From Bacteroidia bacterium (GTDB lineage: Bacteria > Bacteroidota > Bacteroidia > Bacteroidales > UBA7960): DNA of 64,000 bases. The stretch covers positions 1 through 64,000 of the forward strand of contig REEA01000064.1 of assembly GCA_007695305.1 (NCBI GenBank), in the 5' to 3' direction. Shown here in pieces: positions 9,695 through 17,539 of this stretch. The position numbers and the translations under genes are program-made. Position 1 is the first letter of the stretch; every line of letters begins with the position of its first letter. Below the pieces are notes generated by a model. The model was not told where the DNA came from. It ran no database searches and saw nothing but the letters and a program-made list of their open reading frames with translations.

Positions 9695-10577
9695 TAAAAT
9701 ACAACTCCAGCACCACCTGGTGGTTGGCATTAAAAAAGTTTCGGTCGTGATTTCCGCTAATCCGGTAATAATCCCAATAGTATCCGATTCTGAACCAGTT
9801 GGGGTTATACTGACCGCCAAACGATTCTTTAATATAGATACCGCTTGAGAGATGTGAAAAATTTGCCGGATGCAAAATGCGGTATTCCAGATCGGCATAG
9901 GCAGAGCCCCCGTCAGTCGCAAGCATGAAGCTGGTAGCATATTCCGGTAAACGGACCCCATATCCCAAAAGGGCAAATGAAAGGGAGAAATCAAAATGCC
10001 AGTCGCGGTTTAAAAAATAAGGCTGATATGTAACTTGCCCCATCGGTTGTATTTCTGCGATCAAATCTGCAAAAAGAAAAGAATTGCTGAGCGAAGGGGC
10101 CATTCTGATATTGGTCAGCACATCGGCCCGGCCACCCAGATGAAAAACGAATACGCTCCTGGTATTGACCCTGCGCAACTGCTGATAGCTCATCCCAAAG
10201 AATGGATTATAAACAAGGGTGCCTTCGTGTGCAGGCCGGGCATAATGAATGCCACCCCTGGCAAACACAATTTCCGATATACCCCTGCGGCTCTCCACAT
10301 ATCGGCTGAATGACAACACACCCCCCGGACCGCTATAGTGCAGGTTAGACATATGCTGATCCAACAACCGGCCAAATGAAAAACCCTGCCCGATTTTGAG
10401 AAACACCATCCTGTCAGGCAGATCGGAAAGGTAGGAAGCCCTCAGCATGCCACCATCGCGGCTGTAAAAACCCTGGAATCCGGAAAGTTCATCACCGGTA
10501 TCCTCAGGAATCCCGGATACAGGAATTGACCATCCCAAAAAAAAGAATAATAACAGAATACATTGCTTTTTTTTCAT
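9684..10577 (-). CDS. Hypothetical exported protein, probable outer-membrane beta-barrel
   Basis: 297 aa with signal peptide and alternating aromatic strands, ending LELYFMVN; no family recognised. Confidence 0.6.
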   Translation of the reverse strand: MKKKQCILLLFFFLGWSIPVSGIPEDTGDELSGFQGFYSRDGGMLRASYLSDLPDRMVFLKIGQGFSFGRLLDQHMSNLHYSGPGGVLSFSRYVESRRGISEIVFARGGIHYARPAHEGTLVYNPFFGMSYQQLRRVNTRSVFVFHLGGRADVLTNIRMAPSLSNSFLFADLIAEIQPMGQVTYQPYFLNRDWHFDFSLSFALLGYGVRLPEYATSFMLATDGGSAYADLEYRILHPANFSHLSSGIYIKESFGGQYNPNWFRIGYYWDYYRISGNHDRNFFNANHQVVLELYFMVN

Positions 10578-10825
10578 AACTCCTTTGTATTAAAAACCGG
10601 CCATAACTGCTTTGATATTCAACCACGATGACCGCTGATACCAATGGCAGGTATTCCCTTATCTTTTATCCGAAAACAATACACATCACTAATTGAAACG
10701 ACCGCCTTTTATGTGGAGAAAGGACATACAACGGTGCGCGTCTTCTGAAACAAAAGTAAAAAAAAGATGTTACATTGTTGTTGGCGGCATTGTTCTGGTA
10801 AGCGATATCACTACATTTTTTCGTT

Positions 10826-10833
10826 TACCTTTG
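10826..10833 (+). promoter_or_regulatory. Candidate Bacteroidota -7 box upstream of rlmN
   Basis: taccttTG matches TAnnTTTG; 57 nt 5' of the ATG; -33 element not clear. Confidence 0.45.
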
Positions 10834-10889
10834 TCTTGCCCGTAAAATGCTGAATAGCAACCGGCCAAATCTGAACAAAAACCTTTCAA

Positions 10890-11930
10890 ATGACAAACCC
10901 ACCGGTAAAAGAAAGATTGTTGGGAAAATCCCTTGACCAGCTTAATGATTTTGTTAAAAAACGGGGATGGCCTCTATTTACTGCCAGGCAAATTGCTAAC
11001 TGGCTTTACAAACACAGGGTGCAAACCATCGATGAGATGACCAACCTGTCAAAAGCTGTCAGGGCCGAATTGATGCAGATCGCTGAACCAGGGTTCACGC
11101 TGCCTTCAGAAGTTAAGGAATCGGTTGACGGTACGAAAAAATATCTTTTCCGGGCAGGTGAGGGTCAATTTATTGAAACAGTGTACATCCCCGAAGGCGA
11201 CAGGCATACTTTGTGTGTTTCCACCCAGATAGGTTGCCGCATGGGCTGCAGGTTTTGCATGACAGCGCGACAGGGATTAAAAGGTCAATTAACCGCGGGA
11301 GAGATCCTGAACCAGATAAGCAGTATCCCCGAGCATCATTTACTTACAAATATTGTGTATATGGGCATGGGTGAACCGCTTGACAACCTGCAGGAGGTGC
11401 TCGACAGTCTGGATATCATCACCGCGGATTATGGTTTTGCCATGAGCCCCAGGCGAATCACCATATCTACCATCGGAATATTGCCGGCCATGGAAACCTT
11501 CCTGGAAAAAAGCAACTGCCACCTGGCGTTAAGTTTGCATTCTCCTTTTGATGAAGAAAGAAAACGGCTGGTGCCGGCACAGCATAACACTCCCCTGGAA
11601 AGCATCCTGGAAGTTTTACGCAGGTCACCGCTTGACAAGCAACGGCGTGTTTCATTTGAATACATTGTATTTAAAGATCTGAATCATAGCATGCAGCACG
11701 TAAAAGCACTGGCACGCCGGCTTCAGGGCATTCGCTGCCGTATCAACCTGATAAGGTTCCATCCAATTCCCGGAAGCCACCTCGAAGCACCGGATGATCA
11801 GCAATTGACAGCCTTCAAAGAAGCATTGGAAAGCAAAGGGCTGACCACTACCATCCGACGTTCCCGCGGACAGGATATCGATGCCGCCTGTGGCCTGCTT
11901 TCCACCAGTAAACAAAACAGAAAGGCATAA
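10890..11930 (+). CDS. rlmN: 23S rRNA (adenine(2503)-C(2))-methyltransferase RlmN
   Basis: 346 aa radical SAM; CVSTQIGCRMGCRFCMTARQGLKGQLTAGEI, NIVYMGMGEPLDN, C-terminal TIRRSRGQDIDAACGLL. Confidence 0.97.
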   Translation: MTNPPVKERLLGKSLDQLNDFVKKRGWPLFTARQIANWLYKHRVQTIDEMTNLSKAVRAELMQIAEPGFTLPSEVKESVDGTKKYLFRAGEGQFIETVYIPEGDRHTLCVSTQIGCRMGCRFCMTARQGLKGQLTAGEILNQISSIPEHHLLTNIVYMGMGEPLDNLQEVLDSLDIITADYGFAMSPRRITISTIGILPAMETFLEKSNCHLALSLHSPFDEERKRLVPAQHNTPLESILEVLRRSPLDKQRRVSFEYIVFKDLNHSMQHVKALARRLQGIRCRINLIRFHPIPGSHLEAPDDQQLTAFKEALESKGLTTTIRRSRGQDIDAACGLLSTSKQNRKA

Positions 11931-11981
11931 AATGCGTTAGTTTATTGTAACCGAATGAAAAACTGATAAGCAATATAGTAT

Positions 11982-13505
11982 ATGGCCGTACTGGGAAATA
12001 TTATCAAAGCAGCCCTGGAGATTACCGACATGGTTTTACCCGATAACGATCATATCGAATCGCAGGCAAATATATTGAAAGACCTGCTGGAAAAAGCCGG
12101 CGACACCGGTTTTGGCCGTCACTATCACTTCAAAGAGATTGCTGCTGCTGATAATCCTGCTGAAGCTTTCGCAGAATCAATCCCCTATCATGATTATGAT
12201 GCCATGTTCTCCCAATGGTGGGAAAGGCAAATGCTGGAAGGATTACCGGATTTGAGCTGGCCGGGGAAAGTGGAATACTACGCCCTGAGCGCGGGGACGA
12301 CCGGAAAAGAGAGCAAACGGATTCCTGTGACCGAAGAGATGCTTGATGCGATAAGGAAGACCAGCTTGTTGCAGATATTGGCCACCACAAATTTTGATCT
12401 TCCTGCTGATTTTTTTGAAAAGGAAATCATGATGCTGGGCAGCAGTACGAAATTAACCAAGGCAGACAAACACATGGAGGGAGAAATTAGCGGGATAGCC
12501 GCCGGCAATATTCCCTCGTGGTTCGAAAGGTTTTACCGCCCCGGCAAGCAGATTGCAAATATTTCCAACTGGGACGACCGGGTTCTTGCCATCGCCCGGG
12601 AAGCAAAAAACTGGGACATTGGAGCAATGGCAGGTATTCCCTCATGGAATGAACTGATGCTTAAAAAAGTGATTGAATACAACCAGGCTGCGAATATCCA
12701 TGAAATATGGCCCAACCTGCGCGTATTTGCCAGTGGCGGGGTAGCATTCGATCCTTACCGCAAATCATTTGAGCAGCTCATGGGGAAACCTGTCACCTTC
12801 CTGGATACCTACCTCGCTTCTGAAGGTTTCCTGGCTTTTCAGGCCCGACCCAGTGAAAAAATGGCCATGCAACTATCTACCAATAGCGGAATATATTTCG
12901 AATTTGTCCCCTTCACCGCCGATAGCATAGATGAAAATGGCAGCGTCGTTGCCGGTGCAACGTCTATTCCCTTCTCCCAGGTTGAAAATGACCGTGATTA
13001 TGTGCTGATTATTTCGACAGTCGCAGGAACCTGGCGATATATGATCGGTGACACCATTCGCTTTACAGACAAAGACAGGGCCGAGATCATCATCACCGGT
13101 CGCACCAAACACTTTCTCAATGTGGTAGGATCGCAACTCTCCGTGATACAAATGAACAAGGCCATGAAACAACTGGAAGAAAGCTTTCAACTGCAAATTC
13201 CGGAATTTACCGTGGCCGCTGTTCGGGAAGGCGACGATTACGTGCACCAATGGATTATCGGAGCCGAAGGTACAACCGATGCCGAAAAAGTAAAAACTGT
13301 CCTGGATACTTTTCTCAAAGAAATGAACAAAGCCTATAAAATGGCCAGGAGTAAAGCACTGAAAGATATCAGGATCACAATTACAACACCCGCTGCATTT
13401 CATAACTGGATTGAAGAAAACAAATCAAAAGGCGGCCAGGTAAAGGTGCCCAGGGTGATGAAAGAACAAGAGTTCAAAAAGTTTAAGGCTTTTCTCGATA
13501 ACTAG
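11982..13505 (+). CDS. GH3 auxin-responsive promoter family protein (acyl-adenylate-forming)
   Basis: 507 aa; YYALSAGTTGKESKRIPVTEEM, LRVFASGGVAFDPYR, YMIGDTIRFTDKDRAEIIITGRTKHFLNVVGSQLS. Confidence 0.9.
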   Translation: MAVLGNIIKAALEITDMVLPDNDHIESQANILKDLLEKAGDTGFGRHYHFKEIAAADNPAEAFAESIPYHDYDAMFSQWWERQMLEGLPDLSWPGKVEYYALSAGTTGKESKRIPVTEEMLDAIRKTSLLQILATTNFDLPADFFEKEIMMLGSSTKLTKADKHMEGEISGIAAGNIPSWFERFYRPGKQIANISNWDDRVLAIAREAKNWDIGAMAGIPSWNELMLKKVIEYNQAANIHEIWPNLRVFASGGVAFDPYRKSFEQLMGKPVTFLDTYLASEGFLAFQARPSEKMAMQLSTNSGIYFEFVPFTADSIDENGSVVAGATSIPFSQVENDRDYVLIISTVAGTWRYMIGDTIRFTDKDRAEIIITGRTKHFLNVVGSQLSVIQMNKAMKQLEESFQLQIPEFTVAAVREGDDYVHQWIIGAEGTTDAEKVKTVLDTFLKEMNKAYKMARSKALKDIRITITTPAAFHNWIEENKSKGGQVKVPRVMKEQEFKKFKAFLDN

Positions 13506-13561
13506 CTGACTGCCTGCATTTTCAACACGCAAATCATTCCGTCTTTTATTTTTTCAGATTT

Positions 13562-13591
13562 TACCACTTAGGTAAAATATTCTACCATTGG
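13562..13591 (+). promoter_or_regulatory. Candidate LytTR direct-repeat operator
   Basis: taccactta (13562) and taccattgg (13583), start-to-start spacing 21 bp, upstream of the LytTR gene's promoter. Confidence 0.3.
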
Positions 13592-13611
13592 CATTTTTTT
13601 ACTCTTTTTTA

Positions 13612-13643
13612 TTTGTTTTTTTCTTTTTATCGTTTTAATTTTG
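13612..13643 (+). promoter_or_regulatory. Bacteroidota-type promoter of first LytTR gene
   Basis: TTTG (13612-13615), 20-nt spacer, TAATTTTG (13636-13643) = TAnnTTTG. Confidence 0.65.
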
Positions 13644-13660
13644 AGATATAAAAAATTATT

Positions 13661-14026
13661 ATGATGGACGAAAAGAATGAAAGGCCCATTGGCCTGATGA
13701 GAACCGGATTATGGGTTCGGGACAAGAAAAAGATACAGCTGGTAGAATTTGAATTGCTGACACACATCATTCACGGCGATGGGGTTTCAAAAATATATTC
13801 AACCAGGGAAGTGATCAAAAAGCTGCGCATTCCCTTATCAGAACTGGAAAAGATGCTGCCTCAGGAACAATTTATCCGCACCCACAGAAATTACCTGATC
13901 AATGGCAAATGGATAGATTTTTATGATGCACAGGAGGCATTGACATACATCGCAGGCGGTATAGCAGTGCCGGTTTCCCGTCGTAAAAAGAAAAAGCTGG
14001 AATGGTTCCTGGCAAACAGAACTTGA
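13661..14026 (+). CDS. Stand-alone LytTR DNA-binding domain protein
   Basis: 121 aa; LSELEKMLPQEQFIRTHRNYLINGKWID...VPVSRRKKKKL; no receiver domain. Confidence 0.88.
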   Translation: MMDEKNERPIGLMRTGLWVRDKKKIQLVEFELLTHIIHGDGVSKIYSTREVIKKLRIPLSELEKMLPQEQFIRTHRNYLINGKWIDFYDAQEALTYIAGGIAVPVSRRKKKKLEWFLANRT

Positions 14027-14064
14027 GAGCGGAAGCGAGGACTTTTACACTTTTCAACATAATC

Positions 14065-14204
14065 AGAATCTGTCAATAAATCAAGTGTCGGATCTGTAAT
14101 GTCGGGGTTCAAGGCTTGCGCAGTTTTGAAAATCAAACAGTATACTAATGTAAATGACTGTTTTCAAAACAAGCATAACGCAGAAATCGGGCATTATAGA
14201 CAGA
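14065..14204 (+). repeat. Copy 1 of ~140-bp dispersed inverted-repeat element
   Basis: agaatctgtcaataaatcaagtgtcggatctgtaatgtc...cataacgcagaaatcgggcattatagacaga; about 86% identical to the reverse complement of 23713-23853; internal gttttgaaaa (14123-14132)/ttttcaaaac (14161-14170). Confidence 0.92.
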
Positions 14205-14226
14205 CACGAATAAAAACACATAAAAC

Positions 14227-14547
14227 ATGGAAAACAGGTTAGTTATAGAAAAGGTGGTTGCACAGAGATGCAGCATCGATTACGTATTCGTGTTTAAGGG
14301 TTACACCATCGTCGTTTTCACAAGCGGCGCTAATGAGGTGATCGATTATCCGTTGGGAGCCCTGGAGGAATTGTTGAGAGATCAGCCTTTTTTCAGAATC
14401 CACCGTTCATTCCTGGTCAACCTAAAGCGACTTAAAGAATTAGAGATCAGGAATAACAAGTTACTGGTAAAAATTCGCGGTCACGAGTTGCCTGTTTCGC
14501 GGCGAAAGAAAAGGCAATTGCTGGACATCCTTGGCGCCGTGAATTAA
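14227..14547 (+). CDS. Stand-alone LytTR DNA-binding domain protein
   Basis: 106 aa; LEELLRDQPFFRIHRSFLVNLKRLKELEI...LPVSRRKKRQLLDIL. Confidence 0.9.
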   Translation: MENRLVIEKVVAQRCSIDYVFVFKGYTIVVFTSGANEVIDYPLGALEELLRDQPFFRIHRSFLVNLKRLKELEIRNNKLLVKIRGHELPVSRRKKRQLLDILGAVN

Positions 14548-14774
14548 CAATCCCGGGTTTGAATTGGTATATTTTGTGAATGACCATAAACCTTGCAGGT
14601 TTTGGCCATGGTTTTATGAACCGTTGCAGAACCGGTTCACGACCAAATAACGTTCACTCCGGGTTTTTACTGAACCAACGTTACGGCTGTTTCAGGATGG
14701 CACTGATATTCAACGGGATGCCTGTTTCATCCGGCGTCCTTTGGTGCAGTATTCCGTAAATAGTCATGCAGTGG

Positions 14775-16388
14775 TTAATCGTACGGAGGATATGACAATA
14801 TGATCCGCCATTCAGCTGAATGTAAGCTAAAGGTATCCCAGATGGCCATTTTGACCATGCGACTTTGTGTTTGCGGGTCAATAAAAATAAAATCTCCCTG
14901 GCCCGATTTGTTGTCTGAAATCTTATCTCCCAGCTCCAGCAAGGTCTGTTGCTCTTCATATCTGTAATCCAGGAACAACATCCTTCCTGTGCCATCCTGG
15001 GCTTTATCAAAAATGATCCTGCCTTCGGGTTCCATGATCCAGGGATCATAAATGGTTTCTGCGATATATGGGGTAACAAGCTCTTCGATCATCACATCAG
15101 GCCTGATCTGTAACTTGACAGCACCCTGAAAATTTCCCTGGCTATCGATAATAGGATGCGTGAGATTAACCGCGTCAAAATCATCCACCGAGAGATACGA
15201 ACTGCTCAAAACGGGGGCATTGGTTTTCTGTATCATGAAAAAACTCTCCTGATCAACCATATAAGTACCTTCATATCCAACATACTCGGAGGGCTCAACG
15301 TGCGTCATCATGCCTTGCCTGTTGATCAACGCCAGTTTAACGACAAACGGGTTTTCCCGGTATAGTTGTCTGAATGCGTTTCTGACGACATGTTCCGCAG
15401 GGAGTGATCCGCCAAAGGAAAGCACAACATTTTGAAGGCTCCTGTCCATTTCCTGTATTTGTTGCCTGACGGTAATGGTGATCCTGTCCAGGATATCATA
15501 AGCCTGCGGCATGTAAATATCTTCAACCGGCTCCCCGATTTTACCGAAAATCAAACGCCAGTTGTTGAACCCCAGGGAAGTGAACAGGATGTGTGTGTTT
15601 CTGCCCGCGAACACATAGGAAGTATAGCCCTCCCTTGCAGCCAGGATATCTTCGATGGCAAGACGCAATGAAGGACTGCCCTGTTCGGCAGGATTCATAA
15701 ACACGTAATCACTCCTGGGGTGAAGCACAGTACTCGCGTTCTCGTCAATGACATACCACAGGAAGCCCTCCGGCAGTGCCAAAGATTCGGAGATCTGTTG
15801 TTGAAAATCATCCAGAAAAATCGAAAGTGCAACAGCACCTGTTACTTCACCATCTTCTATAACAGGTACGGCCATCAGCACCGATTGCTTCCCGGTAGAA
15901 CGGCTGTATATGAGTGAACCGTGTATTTCCTTTCCGTTAAACAAATCCTCAAAATAATCCCTGTCAGAAAGATTCAGTCCGGTATATCCCCGTTCAACGC
16001 TATAATAGTTTCCGTCGGATTCAATATAAAGCGCAGCTCCGGGAATGGCCTGGCAAAGGGTTACCATGGCAGGTCTGATTTCAGGCCAAATACCACTTCT
16101 TGTGGTTGGTGCAGCAGCAATCAGTCGCAATGAAGTAAGCGCATGTTGCAGGTATTGCTCAATGAGAGATGCCGTAACACCCATGGCCGAATGGGCATCC
16201 AGATAAAAACCACCTGGTGTCTGATCTCCAAGGTTTGCAGGCAGCTCACGGTGATGATCCAACACGGGTTCGACATGACCCACAGAATAAGCGGGTGTCA
16301 AAAAAAAGCCCATTAAGATTGCTAACAGCAAAGAACACCAAAAAGCACTGGCTTTGGTGTGCATTGAATTGTGCAGTTTAGATTTCAT
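14775..16388 (-). CDS. Exported protein with tandem Cache/PDC-like sensor modules, no evident output domain
   Basis: 537 aa; N-terminal signal/TM; two modules with PDC-like features (GYTGLNLSDRDYFEDL...SLIYSRSTGKQSVLMAVPVIEDGEVTGAVALSI and YMVDQESFFMIQKTNAPVLSSSYLSVDDFDAVNLTHPIIDSQGNFQGAVKLQI). Confidence 0.68.
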   Translation of the reverse strand: MKSKLHNSMHTKASAFWCSLLLAILMGFFLTPAYSVGHVEPVLDHHRELPANLGDQTPGGFYLDAHSAMGVTASLIEQYLQHALTSLRLIAAAPTTRSGIWPEIRPAMVTLCQAIPGAALYIESDGNYYSVERGYTGLNLSDRDYFEDLFNGKEIHGSLIYSRSTGKQSVLMAVPVIEDGEVTGAVALSIFLDDFQQQISESLALPEGFLWYVIDENASTVLHPRSDYVFMNPAEQGSPSLRLAIEDILAAREGYTSYVFAGRNTHILFTSLGFNNWRLIFGKIGEPVEDIYMPQAYDILDRITITVRQQIQEMDRSLQNVVLSFGGSLPAEHVVRNAFRQLYRENPFVVKLALINRQGMMTHVEPSEYVGYEGTYMVDQESFFMIQKTNAPVLSSSYLSVDDFDAVNLTHPIIDSQGNFQGAVKLQIRPDVMIEELVTPYIAETIYDPWIMEPEGRIIFDKAQDGTGRMLFLDYRYEEQQTLLELGDKISDNKSGQGDFIFIDPQTQSRMVKMAIWDTFSLHSAEWRIILSYPPYD

Positions 16389-16647
16389 TTTTCACCCTCC
16401 TGTTGTTGTATAAGATTGGTTGTTGACTTATCATATCGCATTTCAATTGCAATATATTCAATTATTTGGAATTCTGCAAACACATCTTGCCGAAATCGAT
16501 TCATCCGCCGTCGGGCGGGAAAAAGCCTGATAATACAGGGGTAGTAAAAACTTTTCACCCGAAACAATCGTTAATTACATGTTATCCATTGACAGGATGT
16601 TCATAACTGCTGCCTGAAAAGTCATTTGTTTTGGCTATTTTTAGGAT

Positions 16648-17478
16648 GTGGATTGCGAAATAAAAATGGCCAAAAGGCGTAATTTGAATGTGAAAAAAAT
16701 GATGGTCCGGAAAAAAATATATTTTTTGCTGCTCATTATTTTGCCGGGACTAATAATGCTCTCCTGCAGAACCTGGTTTTTTCCGAGGCCCGATACCGGC
16801 CTTGCCAGTATGGTGCGGGCTGCCGACCCGGGCTTGTCGCACAATGAATATGTTTTTCGTTTGCTGGCAGACGGATGGCCCGTTGATACGCTCAATACCG
16901 CTGCCAATGCAGATTATCTGGCTGACCAGGAAAAAAGCCTCATCCTTGCACATAATATGGTGCGTTACAACCCCAGAAAGTTTGCCCGACTCTATGTAAA
17001 TGAATACATTAGCTATTTCATAGATAGAGAGTTTCATTATCCCGGGCTGGAAGCCATCCTGATTACTGAAGAGGGCGCATATGCCGCCCGGGAGTTGTAT
17101 GTCGAGCTGATGCAAACAAGACCCATGGGCCTGCTATACCCTGCAGAAGGTCTCTCCGGTGCCGCCGATTCACATTTACAGTACCTTATAGAAAGAAGGG
17201 CAAGAGGTCATGCAGGGCAGGGTGGCCTGCGTGCGCGCATTGAACGCTTTGGTACCTGGCAAAACCGGCTCGCCGAAAACATTGCCTATGGCAGTTTTTC
17301 ACCCCATGACGCGCTGCTTTATTTGTTGATCAATGACCAGGTAAGCGCACGAAGCCACCGAAGAATCATTCTTGACCCTGATTTCCATTATGTTGGAGTT
17401 GCACGTGGCACACACCCTGCATTCCCCACCGGAGACACCTATGTACTTAACTATGCATATTTTTTTCAGGATATGTAG
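16648..17478 (+). CDS. CAP (SCP/PR1-like) domain lipoprotein
   Basis: 276 aa; lipobox LIMLSCRT; LAHNMVRYNPRKFARLYV, ENIAYGSFSPHDALLYLLINDQVSARSHRRIILDPDFHYVGVARG. Confidence 0.85.
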   Translation: MDCEIKMAKRRNLNVKKMMVRKKIYFLLLIILPGLIMLSCRTWFFPRPDTGLASMVRAADPGLSHNEYVFRLLADGWPVDTLNTAANADYLADQEKSLILAHNMVRYNPRKFARLYVNEYISYFIDREFHYPGLEAILITEEGAYAARELYVELMQTRPMGLLYPAEGLSGAADSHLQYLIERRARGHAGQGGLRARIERFGTWQNRLAENIAYGSFSPHDALLYLLINDQVSARSHRRIILDPDFHYVGVARGTHPAFPTGDTYVLNYAYFFQDM

Positions 17479-17539
17479 TAAAATTCCTTATCCATGAATC
17501 CAATCATCACTATATTTGCCCTTGTAAAAAACAAAAGCC

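Noticed and set aside
14153-14212. Conserved mini-ORF in both copies of the dispersed element (MTVFKTSITQKSGIIDRHE / MKMTVFKTKITQKPDIIDRN)
   Set aside because: All codon differences between the copies in the shared part (AGC/AAA, TCG/CCT, GGC/GAC) change the amino acid, with no synonymous bias; the match is better explained by overall nucleotide similarity.
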